Below, in pieces: positions 31,577 to 38,879 of a stretch of 64,000 nt of DNA. The DNA comes from Prostheceraeus crozeri (lineage: Eukaryota > Platyhelminthes > Polycladida > Euryleptidae). Every line of letters starts with the position of its first letter. Positions within the stretch are counted from its first letter, which is position 1. The notes beneath the pieces were generated by a model, which saw only the letters and a program-made list of their open reading frames with translations, made no database searches and had not been told where the DNA came from. The position numbers and the translations under genes are program-made. Location of the stretch: contig CAJQUW010008020.1 in NCBI GenBank assembly GCA_907163375.1, positions 124,001 through 188,000 of the forward strand. Direction: 5' to 3'.

Positions 31577-32853
31577 TAACGATTATACTGAAGAATCACG
31601 TCACGATACTTTGTAATTTCAATATTTGAATCGAAGACTGCATAAATTAATACATTGATCGTCTCAGGTAGTGTTCTTTTGAACGTCAAATCCAAACGAA
31701 TATTATGAGGCACGTTCGCTTGACGATAGGGTGCACTAATATCGCTGTCAGCAGTCAAATCAAATGCATAAATAGTATATCCACTCTTAAACTCTTTCAT
31801 AGTCAGTCCGTTGGTGTCATCCGTATTGTAAAAGCCAAAAACATCCATAAAATCAACATAACTGCGCATAAATTGATCCGAAGCAAAATCTGGTTTGTAG
31901 GGTGGACCAGGATGACTCACACCATTTACACGTAAAGCAATTTCACTTAACTGATTGTGTTTAAAATTGAAAGGATTCTTCTTTATATTACCATTAAATG
32001 CATCATTTTCAACCATTGCCACCATGAGGAGCTTCGGTGCTTCCGATGGAAAGAGGCCATCTTTCATGAAACTCTTTTGATCTTTCGGAATTGTAAAGGT
32101 GAGAAGCTTTGTATGCTGAATGGGGTAAATGGCATTTTGGCGGTTAAGGCCTTCAGCATGCCCTCTAATGACACTTGGATTCGGTACTACTCGACGAATG
32201 TAAAGTGCAATATCTTCCACATGAATTCTAAAATTGTCAACTTTAGCAAATGCATTCAGCGCAAATTCAGGCTTATTCAATGTCAGCTTGAGTCGCATGC
32301 TGGTATTACACAGTAAAAACTTTGACTGTCTAAAGAAGTCTAAATTCAGCGGACCATATAGCTGACATACTCTACTATCTTTAATCATAGCAGATCGCTT
32401 TACAAAGCCACTGTTTGTTTCAACATCAAATTTTCCTGCTTCATCTCTGTACCATCCCATGGCTTCCATATGACTTTTTTGTGCTGCTGGATGAAACTGT
32501 GATACATGATTGAAATATGATTTATAGGGATAATCGCTTTGACCACCTTCCACTTGCTGCTCTCCAATCGTTAGAGAAACATCACGAAGTAATGTAGTCA
32601 ATGGTAAATTGTTCAGTCCAACTTTATGTGCATCGTCAATAGCAGTTCCATCTGCTTGCTGAATTCTAAACCTCAAATCAAGCATCGCATAACTCAAATC
32701 TATGTAGTCATCACTACCACCAGGAATAACAAATTCAATGAGGCCAGCATTCTCAGCTGTTCGAGGATGATAATCTACAATACTTGAACTAAGAATATCT
32801 GTCTGTATGGCTTGTTGATCGAACAAACAAAAACCGGAAGTTTTACACTCCAT
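31576..32853 (-). CDS. MCP: Polinton major capsid protein (double jelly-roll)
   Basis: 425 aa. Diagnostic blocks appear in family order: IEFVIPGGSDDYIDLSYAML near 40-60, LPLTTLLRDVSLTIGEQQV, YPYKSYFNHV, LYGPLNLDFFRQSKFLLCN, SMRLKLTLNKPEFAL, YPIQHTKLLTFTIPK and NDAFNGNIKKNPFNFKHNQL. These are shared by Polinton and adintovirus hexon-type capsid proteins, which form pseudo-hexameric capsomers from two jelly-rolls per subunit. It sits between the core-like protein and the protease. The ATG at 32853 starts directly before the conserved region, and the upstream gene stops three bases away. Confidence 0.95.
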   Translation of the reverse strand: MECKTSGFCLFDQQAIQTDILSSSIVDYHPRTAENAGLIEFVIPGGSDDYIDLSYAMLDLRFRIQQADGTAIDDAHKVGLNNLPLTTLLRDVSLTIGEQQVEGGQSDYPYKSYFNHVSQFHPAAQKSHMEAMGWYRDEAGKFDVETNSGFVKRSAMIKDSRVCQLYGPLNLDFFRQSKFLLCNTSMRLKLTLNKPEFALNAFAKVDNFRIHVEDIALYIRRVVPNPSVIRGHAEGLNRQNAIYPIQHTKLLTFTIPKDQKSFMKDGLFPSEAPKLLMVAMVENDAFNGNIKKNPFNFKHNQLSEIALRVNGVSHPGPPYKPDFASDQFMRSYVDFMDVFGFYNTDDTNGLTMKEFKSGYTIYAFDLTADSDISAPYRQANVPHNIRLDLTFKRTLPETINVLIYAVFDSNIEITKYRDVILQYNR

Positions 32854-32855
32854 GA

Positions 32856-33311
32856 TTAGAAGTTATAGCAGCGTCGTCGTTTAGCGCCTGATGAATGATT
32901 AGAGCCTCTGCGACGTTTGCGTGAATGCCTTTTGACTGAAGATCGCACCTTACCAGCTCCGCGATGTTTCCTCCTTCCTTTATTCATTCGTTTAGGTGAT
33001 TTCTTTCCTTGAGTAACACCAGCAATGGTCTGCTTCAATGTTTTTAAACCGCGTTCCTTCCCACGATTCAACAAACTGCTCTTAAAACTTCTACCTCTGG
33101 AAAGATCACTAGCAACATCACCAGCAAAGCCAACGGCATTACTTAAAACATTTCGTTTTAAAGATCTACCGACATTGGATATGAGAGGTGCTACAACAGA
33201 TTTCAGTGCACCAAGTATGCTACCTCCACGTTGGCGGCGAGCACCGATGTAAATTTGTCCTCCGCCACTTACATAGGAGGGTCGTGAATAAAATGAGGCA
33301 GTTGGATTCAT
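32856..33311 (-). CDS. Polinton basic core-like virion protein
   Basis: 151 aa, with a strongly basic C-terminus (KKSPKRMNKGRRKHRGAGK, SRKRRRGSNHSSGAKRRR). The N-terminal half has GGGQIYIGARRQRGGSILG and ALKSVVAPLISNVGRSLKRN, followed by a DVASDLSRGRSFKSSL segment. This pattern (QRG-G, small hydrophobic helix, then GxxxxxDVxxGxxxKxS) recurs beside the capsid gene in Polintons and adintoviruses and is compared there to adenovirus core proteins. It probably condenses packaged DNA or links it to the capsid. The assignment rests on recalled pattern and position. Confidence 0.75.
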   Translation of the reverse strand: MNPTASFYSRPSYVSGGGQIYIGARRQRGGSILGALKSVVAPLISNVGRSLKRNVLSNAVGFAGDVASDLSRGRSFKSSLLNRGKERGLKTLKQTIAGVTQGKKSPKRMNKGRRKHRGAGKVRSSVKRHSRKRRRGSNHSSGAKRRRCYNF

Positions 33312-33352
33312 AGCTCAAACCCTAAACATTGTTAGTTACAACTTTGCATGAA

Positions 33353-34573
33353 TCACTGTCGATCACTTAGATGAAAGATGTCGGCACGACGCATCCAAGA
33401 GTTCATACTTGAAGGATAACCAGTCCATTTAACAAGACACCATTCTTCACCTTGCCGTTTTTTACATCGAATGATTTTCTCTACCAAATATGTTTCACTT
33501 TCAGTGACTACCTCAATCTCATCGCGGTAAAAGCTACCCTCAATTTCTTCATTATCGTAATCTTTCAACTTGTAGGTGGTCGGAGAGTCTTTTTGATTAA
33601 TCCTTGATACTGTAAATACCTCCTCTGTCCAATTCGGAAGGTACCCTTTAGCAAAAACACTTTTCACTTTTGAGATACGAACTTTATCGCCAATTTTCAC
33701 ATCACTTTTCACATGAGTGCGTTTACGTTGAAATGATTCGCGCACTTTATCTACATTGTCAGCATTTACATCTACTGGTCTGAGTCCAATAGAACGATGG
33801 ATAGAGTGATTGTAGGCATGGAGTGTATCTTGTAGAACCTTTGTCCAATTTTGTGTCAAGTTGGCAGTAAAATGTCGCCACAAGCGATTTTTTAATGTGC
33901 GATTAAAACGTTCAACGAGTGCAGCTTTATAAGCGCTCTTTACACTAAACAACTCAATGTCATGCCTCTCAAATAATCTTGTCACATGCTGATTTTCAAA
34001 CTCTTTTCCTTGATCACTCTGAATTCTTTTTGGAATGCGACCTTCTCGAAAAATTGTTTGGAATGCTTTTGCTACTCTTTTCCCTTCTTTAGTTTTTAAA
34101 GGTTGAGCCCACGCATAACGCGAGAAAATATCAATGACGGTTAAAATAAAATTATTGCCCGAGTTATGTTTTGAAATGGAGGCAACATCGCACAAATCTG
34201 CTTGCCACTGTTCATCGATGTCATGAACAATATAATGGCGGGTGCGGTACTTCTTTTTCGCTTGTTTGTGGAGTGTATAGGTAGCCTGACCCTTTAACCA
34301 TCGTTTCACTTGTGATTGTGGAAGACCACTCGCTTTTGATAATTTCTTGATAGATGCAAATCCTGCCGGATGTTTTACATCATAATAGATTGACTTCAAA
34401 CGTTCAGTCGATGACGGCTGACTCTTTTTCCTCCTTCTCATCTTTTTGTTTTCTTGCCTTTCTACATTTACAACAACTGCAGCATTTAGCTTTAGCGGTT
34501 TTGCGATCGTGTTCACATTGCTTAGGGGTTTCATTATGAGAGCTGGCGCAGCAAGTGCAAGTGACAACGACAT
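33353..34573 (-). CDS. INT: Polinton retrovirus-like integrase with chromodomain
   Basis: 406 aa. Residues 60-110 form a DNA-binding helical region (FASIKKLSKASGLPQSQVKR). The catalytic core has the acidic triad Asp126 (WQADLCD), Asp187 (RIQSDQGKEFE) and Glu221 (AALVERFNRTLK), with IDIFSRYAWAQPL and HAYNHSIHRSIGLRP as flanking rve-family blocks. An SH3-like segment (VKIGDKVRISK) and a C-terminal chromodomain (YLVEKIIRC, WCLVKWTGYPSSMNSWM, about 355-400) follow. Polinton integrases insert the element with 6-bp duplications, which agrees with the GACACA repeats. The chromodomain may steer insertion to particular chromatin. Confidence 0.96.
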   Translation of the reverse strand: MSLSLALAAPALIMKPLSNVNTIAKPLKLNAAVVVNVERQENKKMRRRKKSQPSSTERLKSIYYDVKHPAGFASIKKLSKASGLPQSQVKRWLKGQATYTLHKQAKKKYRTRHYIVHDIDEQWQADLCDVASISKHNSGNNFILTVIDIFSRYAWAQPLKTKEGKRVAKAFQTIFREGRIPKRIQSDQGKEFENQHVTRLFERHDIELFSVKSAYKAALVERFNRTLKNRLWRHFTANLTQNWTKVLQDTLHAYNHSIHRSIGLRPVDVNADNVDKVRESFQRKRTHVKSDVKIGDKVRISKVKSVFAKGYLPNWTEEVFTVSRINQKDSPTTYKLKDYDNEEIEGSFYRDEIEVVTESETYLVEKIIRCKKRQGEEWCLVKWTGYPSSMNSWMRRADIFHLSDRQ

Positions 34574-34619
34574 TCACCTCTGGCGGCTCATTACATGGCA
34601 AGCAACACATCTGCTTCAT
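34404..34619 (-). CDS. Possible Cys-rich 71-aa Polinton protein
   Basis: An ATG-started frame (MKQMCCLPCNEPP) with twelve or so cysteines in CxxC and CC clusters (CTCCASSH, KCCSCCKCRKARKQKDEK) and an acidic/basic tail. It overlaps the integrase start by about 170 bases in another register. The dense cysteine pattern is unlikely to be random, and small zinc-binding proteins are common in such elements, but overlap with a basic, Lys/Arg/Ala-coding integrase N-terminus could create it by chance. Function unknown. Confidence 0.3.
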   Translation of the reverse strand: MKQMCCLPCNEPPEVNVVVTCTCCASSHNETPKQCEHDRKTAKAKCCSCCKCRKARKQKDEKEEKESAVID

Positions 34620-34620
34620 G

Positions 34621-35313
34621 TTAATAGTCTGAGAACATGTATTTCCTAGGAGGAGCTGTTTTACGTTTTCCTTTTACCAGTTTTAGTGGCGATGTAGATC
34701 TACGTCGAGTTCTTCCTCTTGTTTGCTTAGTGAGTGTGGGAGGGGATGTAGCAGGTGACGCCTTAAACCAATTTGTTGGCATTTTCATCGCCTGAAGCAT
34801 TGGAGTAGTAGCCACTGTTGAATCAAGTTCTTTCAATGTCTCATTATTTAAAGCAAATTTTGGCACATTATGCTTTTTCAATAGTTTAAGAAAGTATGAC
34901 CAACCAGGTGGAACATAGCCCTGACGGCGCTTTCTACGTGTCGCATACTGAATCAAGTCTTCATAACGTGAAGCATCAATCACTTTATTTTCATCTGTAA
35001 TGATTTCTCCTCTATCATTTACATTGAGATGGGGTTCAATACTGTTGAAAAGAGATATGGCATGTGCGCGAGATGCTAAAGGTGTAGCAGTCGATACAGA
35101 GTCACGCATCTTATTCTTTAAGTTTTTCAATTGCTCAACAGTTTCCGATTGTAATAATACAGCACGATGTGGATCTTTGATGTGAACATTTTGCTGATAA
35201 TCTATTTCTTTCCTATACATTTGATTTGCAAGAGGTTGCTTTACTTGCTGCATGGCAGTCAATTGTACATATTCATCCTGAGGAATAACAATCATGCGAG
35301 AATAAGAACTCAT
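34621..35313 (-). CDS. Polinton 230-aa protein, unknown
   Basis: Begins MSSYSRMIVIPQDEYVQL, has a helical middle (ETVEQLKNLKNKMRDS), a GYVPPGWSYFLKLLKKHNVP segment near 150 and a basic, Ser/Thr/Pro-rich C-terminus (TRGRTRRRSTSPLKLVKGKR). The opening IPxxEY and the position next to the packaging ATPase are features of a recurrent but uncharacterised Polinton gene. It overlaps the ATPase stop by four bases, so the two are probably expressed from the same transcript. A virion-associated role is plausible, but the sequence shows no catalytic motif. Confidence 0.6.
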   Translation of the reverse strand: MSSYSRMIVIPQDEYVQLTAMQQVKQPLANQMYRKEIDYQQNVHIKDPHRAVLLQSETVEQLKNLKNKMRDSVSTATPLASRAHAISLFNSIEPHLNVNDRGEIITDENKVIDASRYEDLIQYATRRKRRQGYVPPGWSYFLKLLKKHNVPKFALNNETLKELDSTVATTPMLQAMKMPTNWFKASPATSPPTLTKQTRGRTRRRSTSPLKLVKGKRKTAPPRKYMFSDY

Positions 35314-35975
35314 AGTTTGTAGATAATCATGGGAGTTTTCAAAATATCACTTCGAAATCTAAATTCTTCCGGACACTCTTGCGTAAAGTCAATGAATAAG
35401 TAACCGTATGGTTTTTCAGTAGCTGCTTGAAAAATTTCAATTAAGGCTTTTGATCCTCTGGGTGCAACTTGTCGCGCTAAAATTTCAAATTGACTTTTAT
35501 CTCGCGGATTCTTGAAAATAGCATAATAGTGTGTATTCAGGTTTCGTGTACGAGCTTCTTTTCCATCAGGAAACAAATTTTGTGTAATATAGATGATAAA
35601 ACACCTTTTATGGTGTGCTGCGCGAGTGAACATATCTGTAACATCTTTTGAATTCTTACTTTCTTTTAATAAATCATCCAATACAACAACATCATTAGAC
35701 TGAAGTTTATCCACTGGAATAATTCCTTCATGTCGAATAAAGTTGCGACTTTGCAATTCCTGAAACAGCGACGGTTGATAAATACCATAACACCAAATCA
35801 CTCGATTGATAGGTTCCTTAAACAACTCCCTTCTTTTATCCAATAAATTCAGCGTGAAAACAGTTTTACCTGCATGAGATGGACCTGATACAGTCAGAAC
35901 TTTATCACATTGAAGTCTGAAATCCATTTTATTACTTTGAGACTCAACATTTGCATAATTAACGCTTAGAGCCAA
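35310..35975 (-). CDS. ATP: Polinton FtsK/HerA-type packaging ATPase
   Basis: 221 aa, the usual size for the family. Walker A is GPSHAGKT at residues 31-38 and Walker B is DVVVLDDLL at about 95-103. The sensor-like ITQNLF at 130-135 and FKNPRDKSQFEILARQV complete the A32-like packaging ATPase signature. In related viruses and Polintons the enzyme pumps DNA into the capsid. It overlaps the preceding gene by 17 bases and the following gene by four, so this is a tightly packed block of minus-strand genes with the integrase and virion components downstream. Confidence 0.94.
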   Translation of the reverse strand: MALSVNYANVESQSNKMDFRLQCDKVLTVSGPSHAGKTVFTLNLLDKRRELFKEPINRVIWCYGIYQPSLFQELQSRNFIRHEGIIPVDKLQSNDVVVLDDLLKESKNSKDVTDMFTRAAHHKRCFIIYITQNLFPDGKEARTRNLNTHYYAIFKNPRDKSQFEILARQVAPRGSKALIEIFQAATEKPYGYLFIDFTQECPEEFRFRSDILKTPMIIYKL

Positions 35976-36315
35976 AGATATTTCCCAATAGGTTGCCCAC
36001 GGCAGGAGCTATCATTGGAAGTATTGCTGAAAGGAAACCGCCCTTTTGTGTTAGAGTTTTCCTCTTTCTTTGAAGGGCGACTTTAGGATTGGAGATGAAA
36101 CGCAATTTTGTAGCATATCGCTTAAGTAACTTTCGTTGTTTTGGCGCTAATTTCTTCGTCCTCAACTTCCTCACATGAGAAATAATTTCACAAATGAATT
36201 TATCGTTAGCATGTCGTATAGCATTGTATCGCTGATTTGCTTTCATTCGTCGGAGAGCTTGAATGGCTGAAGAAAACTTTTGACTTTTACGTTTCGTCAT
36301 TTTACGTTTCGCCAT
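35959..36315 (-). CDS. Polinton conserved small basic protein with hydrophobic C-terminus
   Basis: 118 aa. A basic first two-thirds (IQALRRMKANQRYNAIRH, FICEIISHVRKL, LAPKQRKLLKRYATKLRFI) is followed by QKGGFLSAILPMIAPAVGNL, a Gly-rich hydrophobic tail. This layout, ending in QKGGFL plus a hydrophobic stretch, is a recognisable recurrent Polinton/adintovirus family of unknown biochemical role. It is sometimes compared with membrane-active or precursor peptides of adenovirus. The QKGG junction would be a plausible target for the element's adenain-like protease, but that is inference. Confidence 0.65.
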   Translation of the reverse strand: MAKRKMTKRKSQKFSSAIQALRRMKANQRYNAIRHANDKFICEIISHVRKLRTKKLAPKQRKLLKRYATKLRFISNPKVALQRKRKTLTQKGGFLSAILPMIAPAVGNLLGNIFGSKR

Positions 36316-36366
36316 TTTCCGTGTTAGTCTTTGCTAAAACCTATCTTTACCACATTTGCATAGGTA

Positions 36367-36696
36367 CTAACTATTGCGACATAAGTGACACTCGAAATGA
36401 GCAATGTCACAGTGGTTACATTGGCAAAGTTGAATGCAATTACGTATGAAACAGCGTTGACAAAAAGCATGCTTACATCTCTTGAAGATGCGCTTTTCAT
36501 TTCCATCCTTTCGCTTACATACATCGCAACACATAGTTTCACCGTTACTGATGTCTATAGCAAGTCTTTTTGAAGATATGAATTTGCTAGCCTTTTCTAA
36601 ATAATAGACACATGTACAGAAGGAATATACTTCGAGAGTGAGCAGACATAGCTCGAAAACCAGTTGTGCTACAATCAAGTACCACTGCATTTTCAA
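36367..36696 (-). CDS. Membrane-anchored RING-like zinc protein of the Polinton
   Basis: 109 aa. The N-terminus is hydrophobic (WYLIVAQLVFELCLLTLEVY) and probably a signal anchor. Residues from about 56 carry MCCDVCKRKDG, FKRCKHAFCQRCFI, CQCNHC and CHLC, which is a RING-type C3HC4-like arrangement (CxxC, CxHxxCxxC, CxxC). RING proteins usually recruit E2 enzymes for ubiquitylation, and in viruses they often target host immune or membrane proteins. That use here is inference. Its ATG overlaps the stop of the upstream 136-aa gene by four bases. A second RING-like frame lies at 37774-38022. Confidence 0.6.
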   Translation of the reverse strand: MKMQWYLIVAQLVFELCLLTLEVYSFCTCVYYLEKASKFISSKRLAIDISNGETMCCDVCKRKDGNEKRIFKRCKHAFCQRCFIRNCIQLCQCNHCDIAHFECHLCRNS

Positions 36697-37103
36697 TTTT
36701 TCTTTATGGAAAGTTGAATGTGAATATCTGAAATCGCTTCAATCACTAGACTGCTACCATGATGGTTAAATGCGTTAAGACGTTCAGCAATTTTTATCAT
36801 ATGTCTTTTAAAAAATTCTTCGGGGTGATCTACCACTTCCATTGAATAAGAAGCAAAATGGAAAGAGCGACTTTCCACCTCTTCCTTTCCAAAATGACTA
36901 AACTTAATTTTCGCAACTAATCGCGCCATGACAATGCTATCAGAGAATGTATTCATTAACTCTAGAAATAGAGTGCTAGCATCATCGACCACTGCTTCGA
37001 TGTCGGTCTCATCTTTATGAAAATTTATCACATAATCTTGAACAGCTCCTTTTAAACTTTGCCTATGAAAACGTAATGTTCCGCAGTCGTTTGAGAAAGA
37101 CAT
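36693..37103 (-). CDS. Polinton 136-aa protein resembling a PolB N-terminal module
   Basis: The segments VMARLVAKIKFSHFG, RSFHFASYSMEVV, MIKIAERLNAFNHHGSSLVI and AISDIHIQL recall a module that precedes DNA polymerase B in some other Polintons and related invertebrate proteins, where a SGW/GSxxVL block ends in a short beta strand. Here it stands alone, more than 10 kb from the polymerase gene. I cannot assign a function. It may provide in trans a polymerase-associated or capsid-associated domain. The match is from memory and weak. Confidence 0.5.
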   Translation of the reverse strand: MSFSNDCGTLRFHRQSLKGAVQDYVINFHKDETDIEAVVDDASTLFLELMNTFSDSIVMARLVAKIKFSHFGKEEVESRSFHFASYSMEVVDHPEEFFKRHMIKIAERLNAFNHHGSSLVIEAISDIHIQLSIKKN

Positions 37104-37381
37104 GATCGCCCTTTAACTAACCCATCCATTGCATGAAAACAACAACTCTTCTCATAGTAACATTTATTGAATAACGGTAACAAGCATGCATTATAAATCA
37201 ATGGTTTGAAAGAGATAAAATAGATACAGCTGATAACTATCATACAGCGAGCAATGATAACCATACAGGACTTTGGCAGTGTTGAGGTAAGGAGGAAAGA
37301 AGCATTGGTTATGAACGTAGCTACTACAACGAACAGACAAAATAGGAACACACAAATCCTTAAAACGTTTCGTGACTTCAT
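37052..37381 (-). CDS. Possible small membrane protein overlapping two genes
   Basis: ATG-started, 109 aa, with a signal-like hydrophobic start (VLRICVFLFCLFVVVATFI) and a second helix (VIIARCMIVISCIYFISF). It overlaps the 136-aa gene and the tail of the exonuclease-like gene in another frame. Such hydrophobic frames appear easily opposite or beside AT-rich coding DNA, so it is only a candidate. Confidence 0.22.
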   Translation of the reverse strand: MKSRNVLRICVFLFCLFVVVATFITNASFLLTSTLPKSCMVIIARCMIVISCIYFISFKPLIYNACLLPLFNKCYYEKSCCFHAMDGLVKGRSCLSQTTAEHYVFIGKV

Positions 37382-37721
37382 GATAATGTTGATTCACTCT
37401 ACTATCCCAAGGTGGGAGCAAAATATCATCAATGATTAGATTGGGAAATACTTTCCTCTCCTTACCAGGATTATTACAAAAGATGCGTATAACATTGAAA
37501 GCAGCTAACCATCGTTTAAAGTCAATAAGAAGAGCACTTTCACAAGAAAAGCCATAGTCTTGCAAATATTTCAGATTAAGTCCATGAATGTGTTTTCTCG
37601 CCCATTGATCAACATTGGGATCGCAGTTGGCATGTTGATGATAGACACTAACAATCTGATATGTCCAATTGTTCATAGCAATAGCACTGAGCTCCTGTAC
37701 AGGTTCACCCTCACAATCCAT
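37191..37721 (-). CDS. Polinton DEDDh exonuclease-like protein (candidate)
   Basis: 176 aa. Begins MDCEGEPVQELSAIAMNN, where D-x-E is a good exonuclease motif I. Continues with QIVSVYHQHANC, WARKHIHGLN, IRIFCNNPGKERKV (possible motif II region), DILLPPWDSRV and GYHCSLYDSYQLYLFYL. The last block has the H-x4-D of the DEDDh class. I recall a recurrent invertebrate/Polinton protein family with exactly this order (EGxPxQE, ARxHIHGLN, NNPxKE, LPPW, HCSLYD). The known polymerase already has its own exonuclease, so this would be a second, separate nuclease for DNA repair, end processing or RNA. Catalysis is inferred. Confidence 0.6.
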   Translation of the reverse strand: MDCEGEPVQELSAIAMNNWTYQIVSVYHQHANCDPNVDQWARKHIHGLNLKYLQDYGFSCESALLIDFKRWLAAFNVIRIFCNNPGKERKVFPNLIIDDILLPPWDSRVNQHYHEVTKRFKDLCVPILSVRCSSYVHNQCFFPPYLNTAKVLYGYHCSLYDSYQLYLFYLFQTIDL

Positions 37722-37773
37722 AAAAATGATGATAGAAGCCTAAAACGGAAATTTACACATCTAAGGAAACGTT

Positions 37774-38022
37774 CTATAACATATTACAAAATGAAGAATT
37801 ACATCGATGCTTTTCACGACAAAATACACAAATGATATGATGGCAACGAAGAAGTAAAATGTATCTAATAAGACCACGTCTACGACACTCAAAGCACATA
37901 AGCGAATTGTCATAGGGTAGAGTTAGGAAAGGACTAGCAATTCTCCTTCTTTGATTTGCGTTTTGATGTAGCATTCTTCTCCGACTTGCGCTTCGTACCA
38001 CTGCTGTTAAGGATTTGATCAA
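37774..38022 (-). CDS. Second RING-like small zinc protein (candidate)
   Basis: 82 aa with a basic N-terminus and a Cys/His cluster: LMCFECRRRG, LLRCHHIICVFCREKHRC and CNML. The CxxC...CHHxxCxxC pattern resembles half of a RING finger. The frame's upstream part overlaps the C-terminal Lys-rich end of the neighbouring 204-aa gene, and no ATG choice is compelling; translation may start at the Met of RRRMLHQN. Two RING-like genes within 2 kb suggest a duplicated accessory function. Confidence 0.4.
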   Translation of the reverse strand: MIKSLTAVVRSASRRRMLHQNANQRRRIASPFLTLPYDNSLMCFECRRRGLIRYILLLRCHHIICVFCREKHRCNSSFCNML

Positions 38023-38548
38023 TTATGTCGTCCACGTTGGGTGGTTTCGGAATATATAGGATGGATTCCATATGCATGGAGAGAGAGGCTATTTTATTAT
38101 CCTTGTGTCGACCATAATATAGCCCATTCACTTTGAAAAGGATATCCCAAGTACCTTCTCCGAGCTCATCACATCTGATGGGTATTGAATGATCTCCATC
38201 CTTCTTATAGTAAGTACACCAATGTGATACCGGTAGGCAAATGTGATTACCATCCCAAATCTTTCTATAGGGAGTATCCTTGTCATCTCTCGCCTTCCAC
38301 TCTTGAGCAAGAGGAGTAGGAATGTCCATATTTAATGTCACGTACTCCTCAATAATATCAAGTTGGTGGCGAATGTACGGACTCACGGGGATCAGTATGT
38401 AGTCCCCATACTGATTGTGCATTATCTTGACATCCGTGGAAGGGAGCATTCCCGTTTGGAGTACTACGCTATGATCATCATAACGCAAGGCTTGTTTAAA
38501 TTTACGGTGTAGCGGTGTAGGATTATGTACCTTGGATGTTTCTTCCAC
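37934..38548 (-). CDS. Polinton protein with possible beta-barrel core, unknown
   Basis: About 204 aa visible from the first codon given. The frame continues upstream without an ATG at this point, so its start lies further right. Blocks: VVLQTGMLPSTDVKIMHNQY, GDYILIPVSPYI, NHICLPVSHWCTYYKKDGD, GEGTWDILFKVNGLYYGRHK and MESILYIPKPPN. The alternating strand pattern and ending with a Lys/Arg/Ser-rich tail (TKRKSEKNATSKRKS) resemble a single-stranded-DNA-binding or capsid-decoration protein, but neither is demonstrated. The tail could act as a nuclear localisation signal. It is the outermost gene at the right end, behind its own TATA box. Confidence 0.55.
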   Translation of the reverse strand: MEETSKVHNPTPLHRKFKQALRYDDHSVVLQTGMLPSTDVKIMHNQYGDYILIPVSPYIRHQLDIIEEYVTLNMDIPTPLAQEWKARDDKDTPYRKIWDGNHICLPVSHWCTYYKKDGDHSIPIRCDELGEGTWDILFKVNGLYYGRHKDNKIASLSMHMESILYIPKPPNVDDIIDQILNSSGTKRKSEKNATSKRKSKKENC

Positions 38549-38639
38549 TGGCCTCAGTTGTAGATGATCTGACCGTAGCGAACCTTGTAACGTTTGACCG
38601 CCATTTTGTCCTACTAGTGCAGCAGATGGAGTAGATGCC

Positions 38640-38825
38640 TGAAAATGAAAAAAGATTGTATTAAGTTTACGTTCAAGGGAGGAGAGGGAGGGAAGTAGCG
38701 ACTTACCATTTTAGTTGGATAATAGAACAGGGAACTAGAGAGAGAGAGAAAATGTGCGTCCGTCACTCGTGTGATTCAACGATGGAATGATTCTCACTGT
38801 GGAAGGCTCGCTATTTATAAAGAAA
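38640..38825 (-). promoter_or_regulatory. Candidate TATA promoter and leader, right unit
   Basis: On the minus strand TTTATAAATAG (38811-38821) is a TATA box. About 110 bp downstream, AAAATGGTAAGT (complement of 38701-38712) again puts an ATG directly in front of a donor-like GTAAGT, as at 22572. A pyrimidine-rich acceptor-like TTTCATTTTCAG (minus strand, about 38640-38652) follows. Confidence 0.5.
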
Positions 38826-38879
38826 TGCTTGATTCTCATTGGATGATGATCCTCATTGGACAATAACATCAAGCTGATT

